A stretch of 64,000 bases of DNA from Parelaphostrongylus tenuis (lineage: Eukaryota; Nematoda; Chromadorea; Rhabditida; Metastrongylidae): the NCBI GenBank assembly GCA_019055375.1, contig JAHQIW010007157.1:1-64000 (forward strand), written 5' to 3'. A program made the position numbers and the translations under genes. The notes beneath the pieces were generated by a model. The model was not told where the DNA came from. It did not search any database and saw only the letters and a list, made by a program, of their open reading frames with translations. Of this stretch, positions 30,701 to 41,689 are shown one piece after another (the stretch's first letter is position 1; every line of letters starts with the position of its first letter).

Positions 30701-33700
30701 CACTCGTGCTCGGTAATAATTTCACTGGAGATAGAGTGTAGAACGTTCGTCGTCGCTGACTCTTAGTATGATTTCCATATAATTGATCGTGAGTCACCGG
30801 AGCACCCACACAGGATTTGCAAAAGACGAGAAAGGGTGACTGCTCGAGCGACGAGACTGCAAGGTCGATACACGTGCATCGGGCTCTATAAGTCAGCACT
30901 TCTTAACAGGCCACATGACATGGCGTGGCTCAAAAATGACTATTTGACATCTTGAAATTTGAGCTGTGGTCTCAAGAAATCACTCGGGACGAAAGAAATG
31001 TTAATCGCTACATAGTTCCTTCTATAGAGATTTCTCCTTAAGAATTGTGGTTACCACTTGGGAAGTTTATAATTTTTACCACAGATGTGGCCGACCCACC
31101 TTGACCTGAGATTCATCGCCTTACGACAATATTGCTAAAAGGATGACAGCGACTCCTACTATTGCTTTAGTATTAGAGGGCATCGAGTAACAAAAGAAAA
31201 AGATGCGATGCTCAGAGTTGCCCCAAAGCGAGGAGGCCTACTGACATTCCTATGCACGCCAGAGCTAAAAATGGAAGTTTTACTAATGCCCGTTCGAGTG
31301 ATTCGACGATCAACGAGACGACAGGTGATATAGCTGATAAATGAAGTTAACGCCATCTGTTACCGTTCCAGATGTTATTTCAAGCCGAGACATTCAAACT
31401 GGTATTTTTATACTCTATGAAATATTCGCGACACCGTGGCCAAGTGGTTGTGATGCTCATCACGGCCAGCGTGGGGCCGAGCTCCACCTCCAACGCTCTC
31501 CGGCAGTCAACAAGAACGCCCTGTGGAACGTCCTGTGGAACGCCACAGATAGGCTATCGTCGAGATTGCAAGGAGATTTTCTCGACCAGTGTTCTACGAC
31601 GTTTAAGAAGAAAACGGAACAACGAATCGAATGTTAGAACTACTGGAATCCGTACTATTGAAACGCGTAATGACGGGTCGTGTAAGTAAATTCAATAATA
31701 TTATATTCAGGTTAATTACGCCCGCACTAATCGGCGACTAAGGATTCTGTTCAACGGCGAAAACAACCAATGACGAAGAGTGCAGGTATCGATAATTGAA
31801 ATTAAGTGTGCTAGTGTTATTTCTTCTTATTTAATTAATTTATAGAGCCTAAGACTAAAGAAAATTCCAGCAATTCCAAAACAACAGTAAAAGATAAACT
31901 AAAGTTCTGCAGAACACATAACCACATTTCTATAATACACATACCAGCTTTTCTAACACTCTATTCGCTTGCTCTCATTTATCGTCCCAAGATCTTTGAA
32001 CATTTCGCGAGTTATTTGGCTGCTGCGTGAGGAGTTTTTCTTCCCCACTAATGTCGTAGAAAGCTAAGGCTACGATAGTCGAGCTAAAGCGCTCAAACGT
32101 GATTGCAGAAGGACTTATCACCATGCTTCCTTATAGCCTACATTCCTGACCACTCTGCCACCAAACTTTCACTGCTTGCTGATATTGTGGTATTCTTGAA
32201 TTGTTTTGTATCATCACTTTTTAAACAAAGAATAAATAATTATCACACCTTTCAAAATCCTCCTTTATACTCAAATTATATGGTATGAACGCATGCGAGA
32301 TAATATCCTGAAATAAAATATTTTATTGTTAGCGTGAAAATCAGTTGTGCCTTCTTTGCAGTCGAGGATTGAAAAATTGATAACTTACAGCTGAATATAT
32401 CATTTGTGGTTGAAGTAACGGAAACAATTTCGAAATTTTGTACAGTTGCCAATCTGCTTCTGGCGATCGTGGCTCACTTAGTAGATAGAACCGTTGGCCG
32501 AAGGTCTTCGCTATAGCTATGCCGGCACACAATTCGAACAACTGCAATGTCAGTTGATGATATTCTTCATGGCTCCCATAAAAAGACGGCAAACATCCGG
32601 TGTTTACTTCATATTTGGCTGTCTTTTAATTGGATTTTGTCAGTTTTTTTCTGGTTTCCTTCTCAATTATTTAATCAATGTGTTTGAGCAATGGAGTGTT
32701 GGTAATACCGTCAGACTTCAATTCGACCCTGCACTGAACCCATCAAGCCTCTCATTGAGGATTGATGTTGAGCCTGTCTGGAAAAAGCTCACTTTCTGCA
32801 ATGCAGTTAGGACCGCTCGAGCTCGATTAATCCATGATATAAGTGAGTCGACGTGCTCAATCTTCAGTGACATTCGTTGAGAAGACAGAACAATCTCAAA
32901 CATTAGCTGAAGCCATAAACAAAACAGCACACTCGAATGCTTATGCGTATTCTGTATACGGGGAAACATGAATAGAAAAATGATGTAACCCTTGCAGTAG
33001 TTGTGAATACGGGCCATGCAATCAAATATGAGGCTTATTTGGTTTCTTCAATCAACCTTATTGTAAATATTATGCAAATCCCAATAATTCTTGCAATCTA
33101 TACGTTTCCAAGCTTCCATCAGTTGTAAACCTTTTTAATTTCCGTATAGGTTTACTTGAAGAATGTCTTCCTAACGAATGTTACTGAATATTGGTCATAT
33201 TCATTCTTTCTGGAACTCGGGAGCACTTGTGGTGGAGCGCTTATATGTACAAACATAAGCAAGCAATTGTCGAACTTTGTGGTTAAGGCGGAGCTCATTT
33301 ATTGAGAATTCTAGTGTCATTTTGTCGGCCTCGGAGTGATAGAATCGTTGATGGTAGTGGTGAGGAGTGAAGCAGTGCTTTACTGATATTGAACGACATC
33401 TCTACGCTTTCCTCGTTCCACCTCTCTTTTATCAAAGCTTACAAGGCATAAGGTTTTAACCAACTTCCGTGTGATGTGTCATGCTTTAATATCACTGAGC
33501 ATCGTTAGGTGTCATAAGATGCATATCTGGCTATTTAGTGACTCGATGTAAAGTATATATTTATCAAATCAGTGCTGCTATTATCTCAGGGAAGTCTACT
33601 GGAGTGGAAGGCCTGATGAGTCTACGCTGCGGGTTGAACCAATGACCAGATATGTATTGTAAGATGCCCTTCACCAATATACTGTGCGCACCCAGACCCC

Positions 33701-34370
33701 TTCCCTTACTTTTTGACTTCACGATATTTCATTTCTGCTCACTTTCGTGAATATGTGTGCCAATCACCTAACCATCTACGTCATTATTTGCCTCCTCATC
33801 TGCATGTATATTCTTTTCCAGCCTTTTATGTTTCTTTTTAACCCTTGCATTTTTGTTTTCAACAGTCAGTGTCTGTGCCTTTTTTTCCTATTCACTAACT
33901 ATGATTGAACGGTTTTCATTCTGTTTTTCTTTGAAAACATCGCATTTGATCAACGACGCGCTTGTCGCTGTGTCCAGCTATGGCGTTGCACATCAGTAAT
34001 TTCTCCAAATTTTTTCAAAGTTTATCGAATTGGGATTTGTGCTATTACTAAGCATGAAGTAATTTACCTGATCGCTAAACTTACTGTGAGCCAGCTTGAA
34101 AGTGATGAGTTTTTCTCCGCGACCAGCAGATCGTCTAATAAGGAGTTTATAGGTTAAAGTAGATATAAGCAAGAGTAAGAAGATCCTTTTGCAAATTAGC
34201 CACAGTCCACTGACTTGGAAAGAGAATCCAGAACGATTCTTAATTTTGGAGGGAATATAATTCAGCTTTAGAAACTGCTTCGCTTCTAACATAGATCGAT
34301 TCTTATAACTCTGATCTGGAACGTATCCTGCGCATACAGTCATTCCTTCCAGTGCTCTTTGCTTAATGAT
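27784..34370 (-). CDS. GT11 family alpha-1,2-fucosyltransferase-like, nematode type, partial
   Basis: Exons on the minus strand: 34068-34370 (may extend to a Met at 34424; hydrophobic anchor IFLLLLISTLTYKLLI, ending KFSDQ), 32389-32541 (LFELCAGIAIAKTFGQRFYL), 30324-30479 (LVLDSHYALD, IRHLLQFPPSMQELGKR), 29614-29807 (SDCEHSYRTLENHSAMCVHI), 28261-28353 (FYIFTDDASFSYAIEQLL) and 27784-27959 (HGFWIGFFAG, VYYLRP). The order of motifs (LFEL, LVLD, CVH, F/DD, GFWIGFF) matches the nematode GT11 fucosyltransferase family, Golgi type-II enzymes that transfer fucose from GDP-fucose. Phases agree for exons 1-2, 4-5 and 5-6; between exons 2-3 and 3-4 an exon or alternative splice site is missing. The final exon after 27784 was not found. 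The motif that is normally His-x-Arg-x-(Gly)-Asp reads CVHIGNKL here, so catalytic competence is doubtful. Introns contain an RTE 3' fragment, a hammerhead relic and a SINE. Confidence 0.7.
28440..28620 (-). mobile_element. SINE family A copy, partial
   Basis: Contains ATCTGACCTTTACAATGA, CAGTGTTGTCTATCAGACAA and the B-box complement GAGATCGAACCATCGACC. Lies in a GT11 intron. Confidence 0.6.
28820..29480. repeat. Dispersed repeat R1 block in a GT11 intron
   Basis: GTTAGTAATCATTCGAAAGC, AGTAATAGTTCGATAACGTG and TCTGTATTGCGAGAAATATG. Confidence 0.5.
30843..30883 (+). ncRNA. Degenerate hammerhead motif (class b)
   Basis: Helix I CUCGA/UCGGG is kept. The core reads GCGACGAG instead of CUGACGAG, helix II has a GCAA-type loop, and GAUA replaces GAAA. 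The CACGUG of helix III is present. It lies antisense in the intron between GT11 exons 32389 and 30479. The downstream block AACAGGCCACATGAC is shared with the copies near 40.2 and 51.7 kb. Confidence 0.5.
31150..31335 (+). mobile_element. RTE-like LINE 3' end fragment, degenerate
   Basis: Contains AAAGATGCGATGCTCAGA, then GTGATTCGACGATCAACGAG and ACGACAGGTGATA, the shared 3' end of the RTE copies, strongly mutated. It lies in a GT11 intron on the opposite strand. Confidence 0.5.
31380..31553 (-). CDS. GC-rich open frame inside a GT11 intron, possible exon
   Basis: After an acceptor-like GATAG, 57 codons are open on the minus strand to TGA at 31380-31382. The frame includes CGVPQDVPQGVLVDCRRALE and VELGPTLAVMSITTTWPRC. 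GC content is clearly higher than in the flanks. The first codon is in phase 0, as needed after the GT11 exon at 32389-32541, but no donor restores the phase needed for 30479, and it does not resemble GT11. The plus strand is also open here (98 and 105 codons), and an 11-bp unit CCTGTGGAACG is tandemly repeated. It may be a repeat fragment, a cassette exon or a captured sequence. No family was recognised. Confidence 0.25.
   Translation of the reverse strand, partial: PICGVPQDVPQGVLVDCRRALEVELGPTLAVMSITTTWPRCREYFIEYKNTSLNVSA
33500..33690 (-). mobile_element. SINE family A copy, partial
   Basis: Contains GATGCATATCTGGCTATTT, CAGTGCTGCTATTATCTCAG and GGGTTGAACCAATGACC (B-box complement). Diverged and shortened; lies in GT11 intron 1. 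Confidence 0.55.
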
Positions 34371-34429
34371 CTGAAAATAACGAATGCGAATAATTTTTCT
34401 AACGTTTTTCTCAAAATATTTCATTTATT

Positions 34430-36200
34430 TAGCTGCGTAATCGAGTAGCTTATTTTCATGAAAATGATTTATGATAGTCAACACAATTAGTGATCAACCA
34501 CTATTCGTTTGGTAAGAGCTTTCTCCTTGATCCTCGAAAAAGAACTTTTCCACGACATTTCCAAAACCTCATCACCACTGATGATCTTTGTTTACTGCGA
34601 GTTTCGGTAGTATCCTTGAAGAGAAATAAGGTTCCAGACATGGATTTACTCTTAGGTAATCATCCGAATCGGACTGCTGAACTCGTTCTTTGTTTGGGTG
34701 GTCCTCTAGCCTAAGGGATGTGAACCGTAGCATTAAAGAATGTTGTTTTTTCCACTGTGCAGATCCAGTACTTCTAGCATTGAGTTTGTTTTTCGTCTTT
34801 TTCTTGAATGTCGTCGAATGGTGTTTAAGACGTCGCCATGCATTCTCGGGGAAGCGTGGCTGTGGCGTTTCACAGGAATGTTATTTATTATACATATCAT
34901 ATAATGAGCGTCAAATCTGATGTCGCATAAGTTCGATAACCTTTTCAACAGCTAAAATGTGATTCGCTAACTTCTCCTTAATTGACATAACTCACTTCAC
35001 TTAGCAACGGATTTGAAACCCCTGAAGCTGACGCTTGAGGGTTTTCACGTAAACGGCGATAGCATCATAACCATCGAGGAGACTCTAAGATTTGATACTA
35101 CTTTTTTTTCTTTTCATATTCTGTATGCTTCACATGAAGAATCGCTAGAAAATCCAGTCCATGAAAAAACTAATGGTGCAATATGAACAAATCGAACTGG
35201 ATGGTTCTCCGATTACGGCGACCACCTTGTAATTTATAACTCACCTTTTTCGCGTGAATGCGTAAATTTTGGTTAGAATACACATTTCGCAACATAAACC
35301 ACTCGAAATGGTGTACACAAAAAGAAGAAACAAAATCCACTACACGGTTTCGTTACTATCAATAGTGACTTCTGACTTTTATTTTACTAATGATGACCGA
35401 CGAAAAGCAAGTAATGACCGTAATCTAACAGGATTGATTTCGAGTTTTGCAAAGACAAAACAGTATTATTTTTCGCAACTGAGATTATCTCCATATCCGA
35501 GTTCAATCTACAACGCTAGAATCCATCACCTAGCATGGCTTACTAAGCTGGCGGAATTTCGACACTTTCAGTTGGAAGATCAGTGAGGAATAAGCGAAAA
35601 CCACAAACTGCCATTCAAGCACTAAAATGACAACCAGGTGGCGATCGCTGGCAACTTACTGAAGCACTATCGCTGTTTCCAAGACTCCAAGAGAAGATAA
35701 TCTTCTTGGAGCAAGATAATATTAGATAGAGGAAATTTCGTTGCAATCTGAACAACTCTTCGTGATTAAGATATCCAAGTGATAATGACATGGTTGTTGA
35801 TATTGATTATTATCACTGTTCATTAATTGAATCGTCACTGATTAATAGTGTAATCGACTCATAAATTATCAATATTTATTGCCAATTGACATTATTCCTA
35901 TCCCTGTCATAAAGTTAATTATTTCATATTAATCAAATGTTATAGTTGTTAATCATTACTATTGTTACTAGTGTTGCCATCATTGATATTACATAATCAT
36001 TTATGTTAAATAAACTAACTAATAAGCAGATTGATGTTATTAGAACATTTCTCTTTTGATTTACTTGCTAAAAAAAGAAATGTATTTCTTATCTAAATTT
36101 TTCATTTTCAACTGTAGTGTGCGATGTAAAGTGTAATTAGAAGAATGTGGATGCTGTGAGCAAAGCCTGAAACCCGATGAATTTGTGCTACTGACTAGAA
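34430..36200. other. Intergenic, AT-rich
   Basis: Contains an imperfect palindrome at about 35685-35711 (CTCCAA...TTGGAG), a TAAT/GATTATT-rich tract at 35.77-36.01 kb, and a 105-codon plus frame at 35269-35586 with no known domain. Confidence 0.35.
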
Positions 36201-36207
36201 CTTCCTT

Positions 36208-36417
36208 CTATGCCTTTTCGAAGCAGCGCGTGCTCTCACAATACTTTGGAAACTCCTGCTCCATCTTTCTCATCCGTTTTTTACACCTTCGGGTACAACA
36301 GAAATATTTCGCCAGCCGCTTTTCGCCGCCCTCTGCGAGCACTCGGTAGTACCTCACGTGGTCCGTGATGCCGCACGGCGATGGGGGTGACGGCGCGTCC
36401 CTGCCGTCCCCAGAGGG
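36208..36417 (-). CDS. Terminal exon of a cysteine-rich basic peptide
   Basis: An open frame of 69 codons ends at TAG 36208-36210, bounded upstream by an in-frame TAA at 36418-36420. The first part is Pro/Gly/Ser-rich. From residue 15 there are six cysteines spaced C-x24-CC-x3-C-x14-C-x4-C, with the cluster YFCCTRRCKKRMRKME. The cysteine spacing and basic charge suggest the end of a secreted disulphide-bonded peptide. The 210-bp stretch has markedly higher GC than its surroundings, which argues for real coding sequence. No convincing acceptor or signal-peptide exon was found upstream. Family not recognised. Confidence 0.4.
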   Translation of the reverse strand, partial: PSGDGRDAPSPPSPCGITDHVRYYRVLAEGGEKRLAKYFCCTRRCKKRMRKMEQEFPKYCESTRCFEKA

Positions 36418-36774
36418 TTAATTTACTTAGTAACTCTCAGCATCAGCTCTTCAGGGGAGTTGAGAGAAGCACAAATAATATATATTAAGTGTACTAGTAC
36501 GACTCTGCCGTTTTTTTTGCTGGAGTAATAGTAATAAAAAGAAGATTACAAAGTCTTTCTTTTGTTTGGAAGTCCGTTAAAAACGATATTTATTAGATGT
36601 GTTTTCATACAAAATGTTCTATATAATAGCTTTTATGGAATTTTAAAGATAGCAACTTTTGTACCGAAAAAAGCCATTTTTTCAAAACTTGCTGAGTAGA
36701 GAATGAAACTGGTAATTTCAACTGGTAATTTAACTGTGCATTGTCGAGGAAGTGAAGCGAGTAAGATAAAACGT

Positions 36775-37465
36775 ACGAAACACTTTCCCTATCAGCTCTA
36801 CTATAATGTTTTTAACGGGCGTTTACAACACGGAATCGAGAGTTATCATGCAACAAAATTGCAAAGTTCGTGCGCTTTGGGTTTCTAATATGATATTTGC
36901 ATTTAAGAAATTGCACAACGTCGGTGTCGTTCAATTGCGCATCTTCTTTCAAACATTTTAGTATACAACATACCTGCATTTGCTTAAAATAGAGCCCGCT
37001 TCAAGCTCTTTTCAGTCGCGCAAATGCCGACCCAAACAATCGCAGAGGGTGGAAAATGACAGCAGCCCATGGCTTTTGCTACTGCAGATTTCATCTAATT
37101 TTTCTTATAAAATTCAAGTCGATTCTAGCGGTTGTAGGATTGTTGTACCGTGAATTTCTTAATCCGTCAAAAGCACTTGCGACGAACGAGCACGACCAAA
37201 CGAATATTTAGGCAAGCCTTTCAAGCTCTTCTTCTTTCATCTTTTTGTCTAAAAAGTGAATAAGCGATTTCGTTGCTGCGCGACTTGCCTTATTTTTGAC
37301 AATGTTTCGGCACTACGCTCGCTAATCCCGAGCTTCCTGAGCCGTTTTGCGCATTGAACGAAACAGATTTCGTTAAACTTGGCAACGGATCTTACGAATG
37401 TGTTCTGGATTAGGTGAAGCACTTGAACGACCCTTTTGAGGACGGTCCTCATTCCCTCCAATTTC
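36775..37465 (-). pseudogene. Degenerate Tc1/mariner-superfamily transposase
   Basis: Pieces of a transposase appear in order on the minus strand but in shifting frames with stops. They are a helix-turn-helix-like stretch (FRSMRKTAQE, LGISERS, near 37.3 kb), IKKFTVQQSYNRQN in the position of the first catalytic Asp motif, VWVGICATEK near 37.03 kb, and LLHDNSR near 36.84 kb in the position of the second Asp motif. These correspond to the usual Tc1/mariner order (R-rich DNA-binding part, FTDEK-like, VWGGICATG-like, HDNARPH-like). The element is clearly dead. Its terminal inverted repeats were not located. Confidence 0.6.
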
Positions 37466-37719
37466 TTCGAAACATTTCATGGCTCTATATACACTCGCGT
37501 GTTTGAAACTAGCCGTTTCTAACAATGTCGGCCGTTTTCAATCCCGTCTTGTGCAACTCAATTACTGCGATACGTTAATTTTTACCATCCATGACTTGAA
37601 CACACTTGAAGTTAGACAAATAAACAAAACAGATTGTAGACCTACAAGACAAAAAATTCAGTAAAAGGTTACCGTCCATTATAAGGCGACAAAGAAAAAC
37701 CTATCCCATTCGTTGCACA

Positions 37720-38130
37720 TGAACGTTTCATAGGAGTGCCAATAATCATTCGAAAGCTTAAATCTTTGGCCACAGCTCCACATTGTCGGTTTTTGTAAAA
37801 AATCTTTTTGACGTCGTTACAGAAGGAAAGCTCTTGTATTCCGTACACGCATATCTCTCGCAAGACAGAGCTCTTTTTTGGACTATTAGTATTCATTCGA
37901 TATCATAATGTTTTCTGATTTCAATACTATGCTTATATCCTGGTAAGACAGTTTTTCTGCAGCGCAACAAGGAAAATAAGAATGATTAACATGCTCGAAC
38001 AAATGGCCTTTGGCCAATTCACGGACCGCTGAGTGAGACAGCAAGGTGGGATGAGGTGACGATCAATGGATCTTTGAGCATATGAACGATAGAGAAAATC
38101 TCGTAGCATCTGAATGCTTGCGAGTCAGCG
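37720..38130. repeat. Dispersed repeat R1 block
   Basis: AATAATCATTCGAAAGCTTA, GTATTCATTCGATATCATAA and GGCCTTTGGCCAATTC; collinear with 22.13-22.5 kb. Confidence 0.5.
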
Positions 38131-38272
38131 TTGGAAGTATTTAAGACGTTATGGCCTCCTGAATTCCATCAAACTTATGGCAATCATGATCGATTATCCG
38201 TATCCGTATATATTTCATTTATGTTTAGACGATATACTCTCCTACAAGGAATTGGCTGAACCGAGAGGCACC

Positions 38273-38314
38273 GTGCTCTGATGAAGCCAGAAGACCGAAA
38301 AGTACGTTTAGCAC
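38273..38314 (+). ncRNA. Degenerate hammerhead motif (class a)
   Basis: Helix I GUGCU/AGCAC is perfect and the core CUGAUGA and GAAA are intact. Helix II (AGCCAGAAGACC) is damaged. The upstream block AGGCACCGTGC and downstream ATCTCATGAAAGGC match the copy at 59.5 kb. Confidence 0.55.
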
Positions 38315-38399
38315 TATAAGTGCTATATCAGATCTCATGAAAGGCCCAAGATATGTTAACAGATTGCATTGTTATAAGTGAAGTTTCAAAAAAAAGTTG

Positions 38400-40090
38400 A
38401 ATATCAAGGGGCAATGTGAAAAATTTTGATGAAAAGTCGACATCTTCGCACAAGAATTCAAAACATCTGTACGAAAAATCCCTGAAACCTTATGGATAAA
38501 TGTTAAAATTCTAAAAATAAACATGAAGAATTCTCACGAACAAGCATGCCCGCGCAGCAAATCTCACCTTGATTTTTTCTTACTTCAAAAAGCATTCCTA
38601 CCCTACCCAAGACCCTTTGCGGCTTGTTTCCAATAAATAATTGGTACATTTCAGGTTAACAAATTGGTTAATGTTTATTCAAAAAGAAGCTCTTTACTGT
38701 GGAAGTGAGAATTTGTTTATAACTTTTTCCTGCTGAGGTTATGAAGGTGCTTGAGAAAATTGCATGTCAATTGGAATTTTCAGGGCCGATGAAGGCGAAA
38801 CCGCCAAGACGTCAGCTCTTTTGAATCAAAATTGTTGTAACAACCATGTCTTTGTTCACAAGAAACCAGTGCATTATCTCAGAGCAATAGGAGTTATGAA
38901 AGCTATTAGGTCTTTATCTTTTTAGATGACCACAGAAATTTAGAAGAAGGTGATGTCTTAATGTCCTATCAAGATTTTTTCAGTACTGAGAGTAGAAAAA
39001 ATATTGAGAATGAATGCAAATAGATATAAAAAACCATGAAAATGAAACGAGTTGTTTTTTGGTAAAAAAAAAATATGTGGGAAATTTGCTTCTAACTGGG
39101 TATCATCTCAAAAAAATAGCCCAATAGATGTGGATACAGCGAAGAGATACTGTAGTTGGTGGGCCATTAAGGAACTGTTATGCAAAAAATTGTCGGTAAT
39201 TTTCTTAGCACTTGTCAGTTATCGGCCTCCAACGTTAGTTTGATAAATAATAGGTGTGGAAAAGTATTTCGAATAAGTCTTGTTGGTAACATTTGAATTT
39301 TAGCGAACATCGAAACTGACAATGGCATAGAATTCAATCAGTGACGATCAATAGTCAACGCCGCCAGTTCTTATCATTGTTACGATTATTATTAATATTT
39401 AGGTCCCACCTCCACTGGAAGTGTCATTATGTGTTTTCTAATCTAAAATTTTGTTGTACACCTGAACACCTGGTGTCATCCTTCTGATTCCAAGTCATCC
39501 AGTATCTGAAAATTTGGCATCACTCATAAAACAACCGAATAAAAGTATTGTAGTGTAGAATAGTAAAACGGATCAAATAGGGACTACTTATCCATAATCG
39601 GAAGAAAAAATAATGTTATACCGAAATGCTAACGATCTCCTCCTGGTTGAGTGACGGAAGCTCAGTGGGAAGCCCCAGTGTTTGCTGGAAGCGTAAGACC
39701 TTACTGGCTTCGGATCGAATCACTTAATGACTTGTGGAACTATGGCATTATTATTATCACTAACCCTACTTTTGCCGTGATCGGTGACCAGTAGACAATA
39801 TGATCGGTAACCTGTTCTTTCCTCTATTTTTTAGAAAGTGTAGCTCAGATGTTGGAGGTGCATTGTAATCCACAAGTGATGGTTGGTACGATCCGACGAC
39901 TCGTGATTATCGAGAGTTCTCCTGCTCTAGAACCACTTTAGACCTAGCAAAATGCAACCAGAATTGCCTGGTAGAATACGACACCGATTTGATACATCTC
40001 GAGTTGACCAGATATGCATTGAATCAATTCTAACTCGACAAAAATGCATAAATCCTACAGTTGTCGACTAACTCCAGAACATTATTCTTT
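38400..40090. other. Intergenic, no gene seen
   Basis: Holds a weak hammerhead-like motif at 38786-38818 and otherwise unassigned AT-rich sequence. Confidence 0.3.
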
Positions 40091-40202
40091 TATATATCTT
40101 TTATTTCAAGTATTTATTAAGATCATGCTCAAAATTCCATATATCTCATAAATATCATTTAAGCTAACATGTCATGTGGGCCTGTTGATGGCTCTCGTAC
40201 AG

Positions 40203-40241
40203 CTTGACACGTATTTCAACCTTGCAGTTTTGTCAGTCGGG
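40203..40241 (-). ncRNA. Degenerate hammerhead motif (class b)
   Basis: On the minus strand: CCCGA, CUGACAA, an ACUGCAAGGUU helix II region, GAAA, UACGUG and UCAAG. It is the same layout as 51694-51735 with one core change (CUGACGA to CUGACAA), and the tail CAGGCCCACATGAC is shared. Confidence 0.45.
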
Positions 40242-40425
40242 CAGGCCTTTCGTCTTTAGCCAGTCCTTTCGGGAGCTCCTACTATCCCCTATGAGAGGTA
40301 GGCGACGGCGAACGATTTACACAATCGCCGTTCAGTGAAAAATCACAAGAACGGCTTGACACTCGATTGCCCTTAGCTGGTATTTTTGTCATATTATACC
40401 TTTTGCAATTATCCCTGCCCTAAGT

Positions 40426-40900
40426 ATGCAGCAGAAACCTGGTCGCTGGCGTGGGCAGGATGGATCACTTTGCGTTATTAAACGCGCCGTCAAAAGGTTA
40501 ATGCTAAGAGTATCCTGTATCTCGCTAATAAGAGAGAAGATTCAAAATTCCGACCTACGCCAACGATTGAAGGTCAAAGACGCTGTTTTACACTCCAGGG
40601 TATCAAAAATAACGTGAACTGGACACGTGATGCGCTTCAACGGCAAGCGCTGGACGAGAGCCGCTACCGATTGGATTCCTCGCAACATCAAGCGCTCTTC
40701 AGAAAGACCACCGACCCGATGGTCCGATTTCTTTACGATAGGCATAGAAGAAAGATATGATGCTCAGCAAATCCCTAGAGCGAGAAGGACTCACTGGGCT
40801 ATTTCTTGCGCGCGATAGGGAAAAATGGTAATGTTGGTGGTACCCACCTGAGTCACTCAACAATCAACGGGACGACAGGTGACACAGGTGATACCTCTTT
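40426..40900 (+). mobile_element. RTE-like LINE C-terminal and 3' fragment
   Basis: Codes for GHVMRFNGKRWTRAATDWIP, KRSSERPPTRWSDFF and RIPRARRTHWAI in frames broken by indels, and ends ...ATCAACGGGACGACAGGTG. This is the typical C-terminus of RTE ORFs in nematodes. Confidence 0.75.
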
Positions 40901-41165
40901 TATTACAGATGCCTCTTGTTTTTATTAAGACCACGCTCAAATTTTGGTATGCCGCATAATTGATACTTAACATTACTCTTTTACCTTATACTGGTAATTT
41001 TGTCCTTGAAAGGATAGCACTGTATGAATGCCAATCAACATAAATAAGCATGTCCGAACTATGTTCTTTTTCAACATATCAGAAGTGCACAGCACAATAA
41101 CGAATTAGTGATTAATACAACATGACAACATAATTTGAGCATTCAATGAGATCTTTTATGGGTAC

Positions 41166-41215
41166 TTATGCAAGGCAATACACGTGTTTCAACCTTGCGG
41201 GCATTGTACTGTAAA
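41166..41215 (-). ncRNA. Hammerhead fragment (class a/b)
   Basis: The minus strand reads GCAAGGUUGAAACACGUGUA, the 3' half of the motif with an intact GAAA and a palindromic ACACGUGU. The CUGANGA half is not recognisable. On the plus strand just beyond, GCAGACCTCATGAAAGGCTT matches the tail of other copies, so the locus is rearranged. Confidence 0.3.
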
Positions 41216-41689
41216 AGTGCTCATAGCAGACCTCATGAAAGGCTTATAATATGTTGTCAGGATATATTAATTTTGAGCGAGATCTTAAAAACAGTCGACT
41301 ATGCCGGGGCTAGTGATTGTTTGATCGCGCGTTTTGCTATCCGATTGATATAAATATACGTAGGATTTTACCTTGAGTTGGATGGTAGTATTTGAGTCGA
41401 AAAAACTCCGACATTACATAATATGGAGAACATTATGTGAGCTGTAGTTGTGGACAGTGTTTTTGGCCTATTTTTACATGTCCCGATATGCCGAACTGTG
41501 TCAATTCTAAAGCTTCTTAAATCTGATCTAATTCCACACATCAATCGACAGAACAAATAGAGAGAACGATGCAGACCTATAGTTGTTACGTCAAATACAG
41601 TATGAAAGCAATTTCCTATCAGAAAAAAAGAATATGAAACTTTTTCTGGTAATTTTATTACAGCACACTCATAATGTCGGATTGACACT

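Noticed and set aside
33611..33640. CTGATGAGTCTACGC as a hammerhead core
   Set aside because: It lies in the head of a SINE copy (GAGCC(T/C)TGAGCGCGAG region) and lacks the rest of the motif.
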